A stretch of DNA of 64,000 bases, from contig UCJA01000005.1 of assembly GCA_900472675.1 (NCBI GenBank), positions 250,848 to 314,847 of the forward strand, in the 5' to 3' direction. Made by a program: the position numbers and the translations under genes. Numbering within the stretch: the stretch's first letter is position 1; every line of letters starts with the position of its first letter. This DNA is from Hyphomicrobiales bacterium (GTDB lineage Bacteria > Pseudomonadota > Alphaproteobacteria > Rhizobiales > Rhizobiaceae). The notes below the pieces were generated by a model, which did no database searches, was not told where the DNA came from, and worked only from the letters and a program-made list of their open reading frames with translations. Shown here piece by piece: positions 7,096-16,219 of the stretch.

Positions 7096-8367
7096 TCAGG
7101 CCGGCGCCAGCTGCTGAAGTTCCGTTTCGAACCTCTCCCGGTCCGGCTCGAAGCTTAGGCCCTCGCGGCTTCGGCGAGCAGCGACCGCTGCGAATGTTCG
7201 CGCTGCAGCGGCAAGCTCGGGTCGGCGGCAATGGGAAAGGGCGCTCAGCGCCTTCTGCAGCCGGATCGAAATCTCGATGAGACTGGCGCCGTCGCGCGCG
7301 ATCGGCATGAAAGCCGCATCCACGAGATCGTCCTCGCTGATCCCGACCAGGTGGATACGGGGATATTCGGGTGCCGACGTCGCGCCGTCCGCATCCGTCT
7401 CGTCTCCGGGCTTGGCCATCACCCGCACCAGCGCCCCCAGCACGTCGATCACCGTGCCCGGATCATTGATGGCGGCAGACAACGCCCGCGAGGCAATCTC
7501 CGAAAGCGCGATCAGCCCGAAGCGGGGATCCTGGTCGAAGGATCTCCGGTCACCCACCGTAAAGGCGCCGCGAATGCGCTCGATCACGCCTGTGTCCAGC
7601 ACCTGGCTTTGGTCGCGAAGCGTGATCCATGCGATGGGAGTGGCCGGGTCGCAGAAACTGCCCGGGCGCCGCATGATGAAGAGATCAGCGCCGGCCTGCT
7701 CCGTGACAGGGGCAAGCGCGCCGATATCCAGATGCTGCAGGTAGCCGATCCGCTCGTGGTGGATAGCAATTGCGCCATCAGGAACACTTTCAAGCGGCTT
7801 GCATCCCAGCAGCGGGTTTTTCCGGTGTTTGTCATAGGCGGCTGCAGCGGCATTTTCCACGCGGCTGATGGTCTCTCCCACCCGGCCCAGCCCGGCCAGA
7901 TGGTCGATCCAGCGCAGCAGCGTCACCACGATCAGCGCCACCACGCAAAGCGTGGCGATAAACAGCACGAAGCGACCGCCATCGCCATAGAGCTGCGTGT
8001 TAAGCGCGATCAGGCCGACCAGCGAAAACAGGAAGGCGCCGAGAAAGGTGGAAAGAGCCCGCTGCGCCGTGCTGTCTTCCAAAAGCAGGCTTGTCGCCCT
8101 CGGCGTGGCATTGCTGGTTGCGGCCGATGTGGCCGCCACCAGGGTACTCAGTGAAAACGTCGTAACGGCCAGCATGCTCGACGCGATGATGGAGAGGATG
8201 GCATCCACCGCATGGGCGCCGACCTTGCGTGGTAGGTCGTTCGGCAGGTAGGGGCCGACCCAGATCGCGGCAAGCGCCGTGACGATCCCGATCACGCAAT
8301 AGAGGCTGGCCCGGACCCAGAGGCGCCGGGACAGCTGCACCCATTTCCACCATTGGCGCGATGCCAT
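7096..8367 (-). CDS. DUF2254 family membrane protein
   Basis: 423 aa. The N-terminal half holds about four hydrophobic helices (LYCVIGIVTALAAIWVG, then SIIASSMLAVTTFSLSTLV, FLGAFLFSLVGLIAL and FVLFIATLCVVALIVV), and the C-terminal half is a soluble domain of about 250 aa. This is the DUF2254 predicted-membrane-protein layout, whose function is not established. The start at ATG 8367 (MASRQWWKWV) was chosen because the open frame upstream of it runs into the ptrB gene in another frame. It begins 13 bp after the ptrB stop, so the two are likely one transcript. Confidence 0.85.
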   Translation of the reverse strand: MASRQWWKWVQLSRRLWVRASLYCVIGIVTALAAIWVGPYLPNDLPRKVGAHAVDAILSIIASSMLAVTTFSLSTLVAATSAATSNATPRATSLLLEDSTAQRALSTFLGAFLFSLVGLIALNTQLYGDGGRFVLFIATLCVVALIVVTLLRWIDHLAGLGRVGETISRVENAAAAAYDKHRKNPLLGCKPLESVPDGAIAIHHERIGYLQHLDIGALAPVTEQAGADLFIMRRPGSFCDPATPIAWITLRDQSQVLDTGVIERIRGAFTVGDRRSFDQDPRFGLIALSEIASRALSAAINDPGTVIDVLGALVRVMAKPGDETDADGATSAPEYPRIHLVGISEDDLVDAAFMPIARDGASLIEISIRLQKALSALSHCRRPELAAAARTFAAVAARRSREGLSFEPDRERFETELQQLAPA

Positions 8368-8380
8368 TAGCCCGCCCGTC

Positions 8381-10486
8381 TCACATCTTGCCGGCCATTT
8401 TAATCGCGAAGGCATATTCGAAGGCGATTTCCTCCAGCCTCTGGAAGCGACCCGACTTGCCGCCGTGGCCGGCCGACATGTTGGTCTTAAGCAGGTAGGG
8501 ACCCGCATCCGGCGCCATGTCGCGCAGCTTCGCGATCCACTTGGTGGGCTCCCAGTAGGTGACGCGCGGATCGGTGAGGCCCGAGATGGCAAGGATCGGC
8601 GGGTAGGGTTTGTTGCCCACATTGTCATAGGGGCTGTAGGCGGCGATCCAGTTGTATTCCTCGACGGATTCGATCGGGTTGCCCCACTCCGGCCACTCGG
8701 GCGGCGTCAGCGGCAAGGTATCGTCCAGCATGGTGTTGAGCACGTCGACGAAGGGGACCGCCGCGATGATCCCGGCGAACTTCTCCGGCGCCATGTTGGC
8801 GATTGCGCCCATCAGCATGCCGCCGGCCGAACCGCCCTCGGCGATGATGTTGTCGTAGGCGGTGAAGCGCTCGGCAACCAGATGGTCGGCCGCGGCGATG
8901 AAGTCCCTGAAGGTGTTTTCCTTGTGCTCCATCTTGCCATTCTCGTACCAGGCAAAGCCCTTGTCCTTGCCGCCGCGGATATGCGCGATGGCGTAGACGA
9001 AGCCGCGATCGGCAAGCGACAGCGCGTTGGTAGAGAAGGAGGCAGGGATGGTGATGCCGTAGGCGCCGTAGCCATAGAGCAGGCAGGGTGCCGACCCGTC
9101 GAGCGGCGTGTCCTGGCGATAGAGCAGGGTGACCGGCACCAGTTCGCCGTCATGCGCCGGTGCCATCACCCGGCGCGTCACATAGTCGTCCGGGTTATGC
9201 CCCGAGGGCACTTCCTGGGTCTTCAGCAGCGTCCTCTCGCGGGTGGCCATGTTGTAGTCGAACAACTGGCTCGGCGTGGTCATGGAGGAATAGGAGAAGC
9301 GGATCACGTCGGTATCGTATTCCGCTGCCCCCTGCAGGCCGAGCGAATAGGCTTCCTCGTCGAACGCGATGGCGTGTTCCTCGCCACTCGCGCGGTCGCG
9401 CACGATGATCTGCGGCAAGCCGTCTTTGCGCTGCAGCCAGATCAGGTGGCGCTGGTAGGCCATGTGGGAAATGATCAGCCGGCCCGGCTCGTGCGGCACC
9501 ACTTCGCGCCAGTTCTCCTTGCCCGGTGCCGAAAAGGGCGCCTCGACGATCTTGAAGTCCTTGGCGTCGCCCTCGTTGGTGAGGATGTAGAAGACCTCGC
9601 CACCTTCGGTCATCGAATACTCGATGCCGTCTTCGCGCTCCGCCACCAGCTTCGGCTCGGCCGTCAGATCCTTGGTGGAGAGCAGCCGGTATTCCGATGT
9701 CGCATGGTCGTGGATGTCGATATAGATGACATCGTCCAGCAGCGATCCGCCGACGCCCATGAAGAAGCCGGGATCGGTTTCCTCGTAGACGAGCCGGTCG
9801 TCTGCCTGCGGCTGGCCGAGAATGTGATGGAAGACCTTGGACGGCCGGTGGTTCTCGTCCTGCAGCGTATAGAAGAAGCTCTTGCCGTCCGGCGCCCAGA
9901 CGCCGCCGCCGGCGGTGTTGTCGATCACGTCGGCAAGATCCTCGCCGGTCGCCAGATCGCGCACCCGCAGGGTGAAATATTCGGACCCCTTGTCGTCATA
10001 GCCCCAGATGCCGCGGGAATGATCCATCGCATGGTCGATGCCGGCCAGGCGGAAGTAATCCTTGCCCGCCGCTTCCTTGTCGCCGTCGAGCAGGATCTGC
10101 TTGGTCCCGCCGTCGCGTGGTGTGCGAAAATATTTCGGCTGCTCTCCGCCGGTCACGAACAGCGATCCGTAGGCAAACGGCCCGTCCTTCATCGGCACGG
10201 AACTGTCGTCTTCCTTGATGCGGCCGCGCATTTCGGCAAACAGCGTCTTCTGCAGATCGGCCGTGTCGCCCATGGCCGCTTCCATATGGGCGTTTTCCGC
10301 CTCCAGATGCTTGCGGATCTCCGGGTCGAGGATGGTGGGATCCTTGAACATCGCCTGCCAGTTGTCGGCGCGCAGCCAGGCATAATCATCCGTCCGCGTC
10401 ACCCCGTGGCGGGTGTCGGTGACAGGCTTTTTCGGTGCATGCGGCGCCGCAGGGAGGTTCTGGAAGACGGCTTTGGACTTGGCCAA
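8381..10486 (-). CDS. ptrB: Oligopeptidase B (S9 family prolyl-oligopeptidase fold)
   Basis: A 701-residue cytosolic serine peptidase that cleaves short peptides after basic residues. An N-terminal seven-bladed propeller (about 75-420) caps a C-terminal alpha/beta-hydrolase domain. The nucleophile motif is EGGSAGGML with Ser at about 553, the YGYGAYG oxyanion segment is about 75 residues earlier, and the catalytic His lies in SAGHGGKSG near the C-terminus. Length and motif spacing are normal for PtrB. No signal peptide is seen. It is the first gene of a probable operon with the DUF2254 gene. Confidence 0.93.
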   Translation of the reverse strand: MAKSKAVFQNLPAAPHAPKKPVTDTRHGVTRTDDYAWLRADNWQAMFKDPTILDPEIRKHLEAENAHMEAAMGDTADLQKTLFAEMRGRIKEDDSSVPMKDGPFAYGSLFVTGGEQPKYFRTPRDGGTKQILLDGDKEAAGKDYFRLAGIDHAMDHSRGIWGYDDKGSEYFTLRVRDLATGEDLADVIDNTAGGGVWAPDGKSFFYTLQDENHRPSKVFHHILGQPQADDRLVYEETDPGFFMGVGGSLLDDVIYIDIHDHATSEYRLLSTKDLTAEPKLVAEREDGIEYSMTEGGEVFYILTNEGDAKDFKIVEAPFSAPGKENWREVVPHEPGRLIISHMAYQRHLIWLQRKDGLPQIIVRDRASGEEHAIAFDEEAYSLGLQGAAEYDTDVIRFSYSSMTTPSQLFDYNMATRERTLLKTQEVPSGHNPDDYVTRRVMAPAHDGELVPVTLLYRQDTPLDGSAPCLLYGYGAYGITIPASFSTNALSLADRGFVYAIAHIRGGKDKGFAWYENGKMEHKENTFRDFIAAADHLVAERFTAYDNIIAEGGSAGGMLMGAIANMAPEKFAGIIAAVPFVDVLNTMLDDTLPLTPPEWPEWGNPIESVEEYNWIAAYSPYDNVGNKPYPPILAISGLTDPRVTYWEPTKWIAKLRDMAPDAGPYLLKTNMSAGHGGKSGRFQRLEEIAFEYAFAIKMAGKM

Positions 10487-10567
10487 GGAATATTCTCCGG
10501 CTCGGAACTGAGGGTCCGCCAGAGATAGGGAGCAAGGCCGGAGGAGGCAAGCGGAGAAGGTCTTGAG

Positions 10568-10702
10568 TTACTTCTTTACAGGCTTCGGCCGCGCCTTCTG
10601 GCCCGGAAGCACGCCATCGCGCCAGCTCTGCCAGTAGACCACGGCGATGGCCATGCCCGCACCCAGAACCGGCGTCAGGATGAGAATGATTTTTTCCGTC
10701 AT
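10568..10702 (-). CDS. Small single-pass membrane protein (44 aa)
   Basis: Starts at ATG 10702, whose first bases overlap the stop of the preceding 81-aa gene (ATGA coupling). It has one hydrophobic helix (IILILTPVLGAGMAIAVVYW) and a basic tail (KARPKPVKK). No family was recognised. The overlap and the membrane nature of both partners argue for translation as a pair. Confidence 0.6.
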   Translation of the reverse strand: MTEKIILILTPVLGAGMAIAVVYWQSWRDGVLPGQKARPKPVKK

Positions 10703-10944
10703 CTGCTCAATCCTTTCAGGACCCAACTTGCAGTTAAATGTAAGACAATGCCGAGAAGAAAACAACCAATCGGCCAGCCAAGCAGGCCCGAGCGGCTCAC
10801 GCCGGATTGCATGTCGCCGTAGACCAGTCGGGTCACGGGCGTGAACACGCCGATCAGGATAATGCCGATCCCGATCCCGTTCAAAAACGTCGCACGCAGC
10901 TTAATCTGCTCCTTCTGCGCGTCCGACAGCCCTTCATTTGCCAT
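10699..10944 (-). CDS. Small two-helix membrane protein (81 aa)
   Basis: Start at ATG 10944 (MANEGLSDAQKEQ). There is a short amphipathic N-terminus, then two transmembrane helices (GIGIGIILIGVFTPVTRLV and LGWPIGCFLLGIVLHLTASW), giving a hairpin in the inner membrane. No family was recognised. It overlaps the 44-aa membrane protein gene by 4 nt. The longer open frame upstream (to 11112) is antisense to the promoter and start of the DUF930 gene and is not used. Confidence 0.65.
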   Translation of the reverse strand: MANEGLSDAQKEQIKLRATFLNGIGIGIILIGVFTPVTRLVYGDMQSGVSRSGLLGWPIGCFLLGIVLHLTASWVLKGLSR

Positions 10945-11063
10945 GTTTTGCAGCCTAAACCCCGTGCTTGCGCTGCACTCTAATTCCCGCTGCGGTAGGT
11001 GGTCAATTGCAGCACCATCTTCTAGTTTCCGCGCCGGAACGACCAAATCAGGATAGGAACGAC

Positions 11064-11450
11064 ATGAAAAAACCGCTGTTGCTGGTGGCTTTCGCCCTGT
11101 TTTCCGCCTCAACCGCTCATGCGTTGGACGACCGGATCATCAAGCAGCTGAACGCGCTTGCCCCTGACGAGCGGCGCGAGCAGCGCTGCGACATGGAAGC
11201 CATGGACAGGATTCGCAAGGACGCCGACTTCAAGCCGGACAAGGTCATCGCCTATAGCTTTGGCGATCCCGAGGAAATTGGCGATGCGATTCGCGCGCCG
11301 GGTGCCGTGTTCCGCAGCGGTGGCGACTGGTACCGGCTGAAGTACAAGTGCGAGACCGGTGAACAGGGCCTGACGGTTCAATCCTTCGACTACAAGATCG
11401 GCTCCAAGGTCCCGCGTGAGGACTGGGAGAAGCACTACCTCTACGACTGA
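11064..11450 (+). CDS. DUF930 family secreted protein
   Basis: 128 aa with a Sec signal peptide (MKKPLLLVAFALFSASTAHA) and a mature part beginning LDDRIIKQL. The mature domain has the DUF930 signature: EQRCDMEAMDRI, FKPDKVIAYSF, FRSGGDWYRLKYKC and PREDWEKHYLY, with two Cys that may form a disulphide. It is a periplasmic protein of unknown function, common in Rhizobiales. GGATAGGAA precedes the ATG at 11064. It is divergent from the small membrane gene pair. Confidence 0.85.
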   Translation: MKKPLLLVAFALFSASTAHALDDRIIKQLNALAPDERREQRCDMEAMDRIRKDADFKPDKVIAYSFGDPEEIGDAIRAPGAVFRSGGDWYRLKYKCETGEQGLTVQSFDYKIGSKVPREDWEKHYLYD

Positions 11451-11508
11451 CGATGATCGGCGGGCGCAAGACGGCCAATGCCCTCGCGTCCGCGACCGTT
11501 CGATCGGC

Positions 11509-12669
11509 TCAACCGGGGAGGTTGGGCACGGTCTTCCGCTCCGGGAAGAGTTCGGCCAGAACCGTCATCAGGATCAGCGAAATTGGCAGCGCCAGAAACG
11601 CGCCCACGGCCCCCCACATCCAGGTCCAGAATAGGATGGCGATGAACACCACGAAGGGGTTCAGCTCCCACTGGCGACCCATGACGGCCGGAAACAGCAG
11701 GTTCTCCATGATCAGGTGGACGCTGAAGAAGATCACCGCCGGCAAAAGCGCCAGAAGCAGCGTGTCGTGGGTCAGGATGCCGGCGATCGCCACCGAGATG
11801 GTCATCACCGTGATTCCGAGGAATGGGATGAAGCTGGAGAGGAAGGCGAACATGCCCCACAGCACCGGCATGCTCAGCCCGCCGAAATAGGCAATCAGCG
11901 TCATCACCACGCCCAGCGCCAGATACATCACGCTGGCGGTCGCAAAATAGTAGCCGAGCACCCGGTCGATCGCGTTCAGCACGCGGATAGTCATCAGCCT
12001 CTGGCGGCGCTTGGGGAAGGCCATGATGATCGTCCGACGCAGACGCAACCGGCCGTAGAGAAACAAAAGCAGCGCCGCAAAGAAGATCAAACCCTGCACG
12101 ATGGCCGGCGTCAGGTTGGCTGTGACCACGCCGAGGATATTGCCCGAATTCTCGATCAGCGACTGCATCGACATCGGACCGGTGTGAAAGGTGGCGGGCG
12201 AAATGTTCAGCCACTGCTGCTTTTCGAGATAGGGCATAAAGCGGGCAAGCGTCCGCTCGGCAAAGCTCGGACCTTCGGTCACGAGGGTCGCGAAGGGTTC
12301 GGCTAGCGAGTTGACGATCAGAAACAGGGCCGCAAACACCAGCGACGACAGCATCAGCGCGATGCCGGAGCGCGGCACACCGAGGCGACCGAGCTTGTCG
12401 GCCACCAGCCCAAGGATCAGCCCGACGACCACGGCGAGCGTGACCGGGATCAGCACCAGCGACATGTAGTGGACAATGCCGAGGAAGACGATCACGAAAA
12501 TGCCGATCGTCGCCCAGGCCATGGCGACGTCGAGCGCCTCGCGGCCAAGTACCAGGGGTTCGTTGTCCTCGTCCTCTTCCAGCTGGACCGCGATCGCTTC
12601 CTTGCGGGCGCCCCCCTGGTCCACGGGATTCCTTTTCGGCTTGCTGCCGCGCGCGCTGGTCATGGCCAT
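11509..12669 (-). CDS. AI-2E family transporter (PerM-type permease)
   Basis: 386 aa with the typical AI-2E exporter profile: an N-terminal polar leader of about 40 aa, two to three helices around 48-115, an extracytoplasmic stretch (EGPSFAERTLARFMPYLEKQQ), and a C-terminal bundle including GVVMTLIAYFGGLSMPVLWG and LLALLPAVIFFSVHLIMENLLFP split by short loops. Family members are inner-membrane permeases, and actual substrates are rarely known. AGGGA lies 7 nt before the ATG at 12669; an ATG two codons later is also possible. It is monocistronic. Confidence 0.87.
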   Translation of the reverse strand: MAMTSARGSKPKRNPVDQGGARKEAIAVQLEEDEDNEPLVLGREALDVAMAWATIGIFVIVFLGIVHYMSLVLIPVTLAVVVGLILGLVADKLGRLGVPRSGIALMLSSLVFAALFLIVNSLAEPFATLVTEGPSFAERTLARFMPYLEKQQWLNISPATFHTGPMSMQSLIENSGNILGVVTANLTPAIVQGLIFFAALLLFLYGRLRLRRTIIMAFPKRRQRLMTIRVLNAIDRVLGYYFATASVMYLALGVVMTLIAYFGGLSMPVLWGMFAFLSSFIPFLGITVMTISVAIAGILTHDTLLLALLPAVIFFSVHLIMENLLFPAVMGRQWELNPFVVFIAILFWTWMWGAVGAFLALPISLILMTVLAELFPERKTVPNLPG

Positions 12670-12827
12670 TTTGAGATCCCTGGTTCAGCCCGGAAAACGC
12701 GGCGCCACGCTTTCGGTTCCGGTTTCCGAGAGGAGCTCAGAAACGGGACACAAATGCACGCATTTCGCATGAAATGCGGCCGAAAAATTGAGATCAGGCC
12801 GCTAGGGCTCGGCCGAAACGTTGCTAT

Positions 12828-13691
12828 TCAAGCTGCGAGGGTCAATCCGATGCCCCAAGGATCCTTCAGCCAATACCCGTCCGTCGTTGTCGTGACGTCG
12901 ATCTCCTGCGCGGCAGCAGCGGCCAGTGCCTTGTCGAGCGAGGCGCGGTCGTTGAACTTGACCCGGTAGTCCGAAAGCCCGGTCATGGCGTCCTGGCGCT
13001 TCTGCGCGCCCCGACTGTTCCAGATGTTGGCGGCGATGTGGTGATGGTAGTCGCCGGTCGCAAAGAAGCTGGCGCCGGGATAGCGCGCCATGATCTTCAG
13101 CCCCAGCACGTCGCGGTAGAAGGCGTCCGCCTGCGGCAGGTCGCCCACCTGCAGGTGGATATGGCCGAGCGCCGTGCCGTCCGGCATGCCGCCGAAGCGG
13201 CTTTGCGGCGCGCTCTCGACCAGTGCCTGGAGGTTCAGCCGCTCGGTCGCCATGGCAACCGTCCCATCCGGATAATAGGTCCATTCATCCGGGCGGCGGT
13301 CGCGGTAGATCTCGATGCCGTTGCCTTCCGGATCCGACAGGTAGAGCGCCTCGCTGACTAGATGGTCGGAGGCGCCGTCGAGCCGGATGCCGTTGTCGGC
13401 CGCATGCGCGAGCCAGTGGGCAAGGGTGGCGCGGTCCGGCACCAGGAAGGCCGTGTGGAACAGCCCGGCCGCCGTGCGGGGTGCCCGGGTGACGCCGCTG
13501 CCGGTCGTCAGCGTCAGGAGCGGACGCCCGGCAACCCCCAGCACCTCGCCGCTTGCGGTTTTGTCGAGGACGCCAAGCCCGACCACCCGCTGGTAGAAAT
13601 CGGATACGCTCCTGAGGTCGTCCACCACCAGATGGGCGGAGGCTACATGCGCCGGGCGCGTCAGGGCAAAGGGTTCGGCTGGGCTGGTCAT
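12828..13691 (-). CDS. VOC superfamily protein, two glyoxalase/dioxygenase modules
   Basis: 287 aa made of two tandem vicinal-oxygen-chelate modules. The first begins ASAHLVVDDLRSVSDFYQRVVGL and ends with YLSDPEGNGIEIY; the second begins LGHIHLQVGDLPQADAFYRDVLGL and ends in the WGIGLTLAA strand. The second module carries HIHLQ and YHHHIAANIW, while the first has the Glu in GIEIY, as in catechol 2,3-dioxygenase-like enzymes. The substrate is unknown. ATG 13691 was preferred because AAGGA lies about 9 nt upstream. Confidence 0.85.
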   Translation of the reverse strand: MTSPAEPFALTRPAHVASAHLVVDDLRSVSDFYQRVVGLGVLDKTASGEVLGVAGRPLLTLTTGSGVTRAPRTAAGLFHTAFLVPDRATLAHWLAHAADNGIRLDGASDHLVSEALYLSDPEGNGIEIYRDRRPDEWTYYPDGTVAMATERLNLQALVESAPQSRFGGMPDGTALGHIHLQVGDLPQADAFYRDVLGLKIMARYPGASFFATGDYHHHIAANIWNSRGAQKRQDAMTGLSDYRVKFNDRASLDKALAAAAAQEIDVTTTTDGYWLKDPWGIGLTLAA

Positions 13692-13897
13692 GACGCGGGT
13701 CCTTCCGGTCGCACGGCGTTGGTGTGTCTCTTGTACTGCCAAAGCCATCGTTCACGACAGACCAGCAACTGGCGAAAGATTGTCGCCGCGGCATTGACAA
13801 TGCCGGAAGCCAAGCGAAGCGAATTAATTTCGCACCTGGCCACCCTTGCCTTGAGGCACCTGCCTTGCCATCATTTATGCTTCTCGAGTGAGGGCAT

Positions 13898-14566
13898 ATG
13901 AGCGAAGTTTTCAAATTCGGACGGCGTTACGAGTTCGATGAACTGGTGGCCGACAGCATCGTCAACGGCCTCGGCACAGTGTTCGCCCTGGTGGGGGCGA
14001 CCGCGCTGATCTTTTATGCAAGCGTGTGGTCGAGCCATGGCGAGCTGGCCGCTGCCTGGATCTACGGCACCGGCCTCGTGCTTTGCCTGTCCATCTCCTT
14101 CACCTACAATATCTGGCCGCACACGCGCACCAAATGGCTGCTGCGGCGGTTCGACCATTCGGCCATCTTCATCCTGATTGCCGCCACCTACACGCCCTTC
14201 CTGCAGCGGGGCGCGGAGGATCCGCTCATTCTGGGCATGCTGGCGGCCATCTGGGTCAGCGCCATTGCCGGCGTCCTGCTCAAATGCCTCTTCCCGGGCC
14301 GCTACGACAGGATGGCCATCCTGCTCTACCTCGCCATGGGCTGGAGCGGCGTAATGATCATGCAGCCCGTCTCGAGCTACCTGCCGTCCGTCACCATCTG
14401 GCTGATCGTCATCGGCGGGATCATCTATTCTCTCGGCGTCATCTTCCACGTCTGGGAGAAGCTGAAATACCAGAATGCCATCTGGCACGGCTTCGTCGTG
14501 GCCGCCGCTGCCGTGCACTACAGCGCCGTCCTGACCTGCTTCAGCGCGGGCGGGCGTACCTTCTGA
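13898..14566 (+). CDS. Hemolysin III / PAQR family membrane protein
   Basis: 222 aa, seven predicted transmembrane helices. PAQR-family marks are visible: DSIVNGLGTVFALVG near the N-terminus, RFDHSAIFILIAATYTPF carrying the conserved Asp-His, and FHVWEKLKYQNAIWHGFV with two His near the C-terminus, together a potential zinc site. The bacterial family is named hemolysin III, but haemolytic activity is not general and the physiological role is uncertain. GAGGGCAT precedes the start. The intergenic region to the VOC gene (13692-13897) should hold divergent promoters. Confidence 0.88.
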   Translation: MSEVFKFGRRYEFDELVADSIVNGLGTVFALVGATALIFYASVWSSHGELAAAWIYGTGLVLCLSISFTYNIWPHTRTKWLLRRFDHSAIFILIAATYTPFLQRGAEDPLILGMLAAIWVSAIAGVLLKCLFPGRYDRMAILLYLAMGWSGVMIMQPVSSYLPSVTIWLIVIGGIIYSLGVIFHVWEKLKYQNAIWHGFVVAAAAVHYSAVLTCFSAGGRTF

Positions 14567-14640
14567 GCGTCGCTTCACTGGACAACAAGCGCCGTCCTCT
14601 ATAGTGGACGAATGAACTCTATAAGAGACGGGAGCGCGCC

Positions 14641-15138
14641 ATGATCATCCGCGATGCCACCGAGGCGGATCTCGCCGCGGTGTTGGACATCTACAACGAC
14701 GCCGTCGCCAACACGACAGCCATCTGGAACGAAACGCTGGTGGATCTCGCCAACCGCCAAGACTGGTTTGCGGCCCGCATGGCGCGCGGCTTCCCGGTAC
14801 TGGTCGCGGATAAGGATGGCACGATCGGCGGCTATGCCTCTTATGGCGACTGGCGCCCCTTCGAAGGTTTTCGCCAGACGGTGGAGCATTCCGTCTATGT
14901 CCACCGCGACCATCGCGGCAGCGGCATCGGCCGCAAGCTCATGACGTCGCTTGTCGAGCGGGCGGCGACCGGCGGTATCCACGTGATGATCGCCGCCATC
15001 GAATCCGGCAACTCTGCCTCCATCCGCCTGCACGAACAGCTCGGCTTCCGCGTTGCGGGCCAGTTCTCCGAAGTGGGCAGCAAGTTTGGCCGCTGGCTCG
15101 ACCTGACCTGCATGGAACTGAAGCTACCTGCCGCCTGA
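14641..15138 (+). CDS. GNAT acetyltransferase, phosphinothricin/methionine-sulfone type
   Basis: 165 aa. It begins MIIRDATEADLAAVLDIYNDAV and contains the WRPFEGFRQTVEHSVYV strand-turn, the CoA loop HRDHRGSGIGRKLM and IESGNSASIRLHEQLGF, the hallmark order of Bar/PAT/MddA N-acetyltransferases. Such enzymes acetylate phosphinothricin, methionine sulfoximine or similar glutamate analogues. The true substrate here cannot be read from the sequence. GGGAGCGCGCC lies before the ATG. Confidence 0.88.
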   Translation: MIIRDATEADLAAVLDIYNDAVANTTAIWNETLVDLANRQDWFAARMARGFPVLVADKDGTIGGYASYGDWRPFEGFRQTVEHSVYVHRDHRGSGIGRKLMTSLVERAATGGIHVMIAAIESGNSASIRLHEQLGFRVAGQFSEVGSKFGRWLDLTCMELKLPAA

Positions 15139-15259
15139 GGCACGCTGAAGGCATGCGAAACGCGCGGAGAACGGCGGGGAGGGCCATGGTCGTCATGGAA
15201 GTGCCATGCCGGGCCGCCAATGTTGAGATACTATGCCCATGCCCCACAAGGAGCCGCAG

Positions 15260-16144
15260 ATGAACAGCCCCACCACGCGCATGTCCAATGGCCAGCTCAC
15301 GGTCGAAATCGCCGCCCTCGGCGCCGAACTGCAGTCGCTCACCACGGCCGATGGACGGTCCTGGTTGTGGAACGGCGACCCCGCCTTCTGGACCGGACGC
15401 GCGCCGGTGCTCTTCCCCATGGTTGGCAAGGCGCCGGACAACCGTATCCGCGTCGATGACGCGCCCTATGAGATGACGCAGCACGGCTTTGCCCGCCGCA
15501 GCGAATTTACCCTGGTCTCGGCCAGCGACACCCTTTGCCGCTTTGAACTCCTCTCCGCGCCGGAAACCCGGGCCGTCTATCCCTTCGATTTCCGCCTGGC
15601 GGTGGAGTATGCGCTGGACGGCAACCGGCTGACGGTGTCGGCGGAAGTGCAGAACCGCAGTGCCGGCATCATGCCCTTCGGCTTCGGCTTCCACCCGGCC
15701 TTCCTCTGGCCGCTGCCGGGCGCCGAGGGCAAGCCCCACCGGGTCCGCCTCGACAATGGCGCGGAGCCGGAGCTCGCGCGGCTGGAGTATGGGCTGCTCG
15801 GCGATGATCGGCTGCCGTCTCCCTTCCGCGACGGCGAGCTGACGCTTGACCACGCCATGTTCGATGCCGATGCGATGATCTTTCCCGAAGGTGCCGGCGA
15901 CGGTCTGATCTATGCGGCCGAAGACGGTCCGGAGCTGAAATTCACCTTCGAGAACCTTCCGAACCTGGCACTCTGGAGCAAGCCGGGCGTGGATCCCGCA
16001 CCGCCTTTCCTGTGCATCGAACCCTGGCACGGCACCGCGGCTGAAGTCGGAAGCTCGGGCGAACTGTCGGAGCGCCCGTATGGGACCCTGCTGCCCACCG
16101 GACAGACCGCGCGCTACGCCTGGAGCGTCGAACTGCCCGCGTGA
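15260..16144 (+). CDS. Aldose 1-epimerase family protein (LacX/YeaD-like)
   Basis: 294 aa, a galactose-mutarotase-like beta-sandwich. AAGGAG sits 7 nt upstream of ATG 15260, which is preferred over two earlier ATGs. Visible motifs include GAELQSL, WNGDPAFWTGRAPVLFPMVG, QHGFARRSEF (catalytic His region), MPFGFGFHPAFLWPL (second His) and CIEPWHGT (Glu region). The PMVG-type version belongs to the LacX branch rather than GalM. It probably interconverts sugar anomers in the cytosol. It is a single gene. Confidence 0.86.
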   Translation: MNSPTTRMSNGQLTVEIAALGAELQSLTTADGRSWLWNGDPAFWTGRAPVLFPMVGKAPDNRIRVDDAPYEMTQHGFARRSEFTLVSASDTLCRFELLSAPETRAVYPFDFRLAVEYALDGNRLTVSAEVQNRSAGIMPFGFGFHPAFLWPLPGAEGKPHRVRLDNGAEPELARLEYGLLGDDRLPSPFRDGELTLDHAMFDADAMIFPEGAGDGLIYAAEDGPELKFTFENLPNLALWSKPGVDPAPPFLCIEPWHGTAAEVGSSGELSERPYGTLLPTGQTARYAWSVELPA

Positions 16145-16219
16145 GGGCGCCCGTTGCCCTCGTTAAGAATTCCTTAGAGCGGCCTGCCGATACTGCGGAA
16201 AACTAGCGGAACCGTCTCA

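Noticed and set aside
8465-10528. 687-codon plus-strand ORF opposite ptrB
   Set aside because: Antisense shadow of oligopeptidase B, whose catalytic motifs are intact on the minus strand.
16163-16177. TTAA-N7-TTAG before the serralysin-like gene as a CtrA site
   Set aside because: One half-site base is wrong and no other support exists; mentioned only as a possibility.
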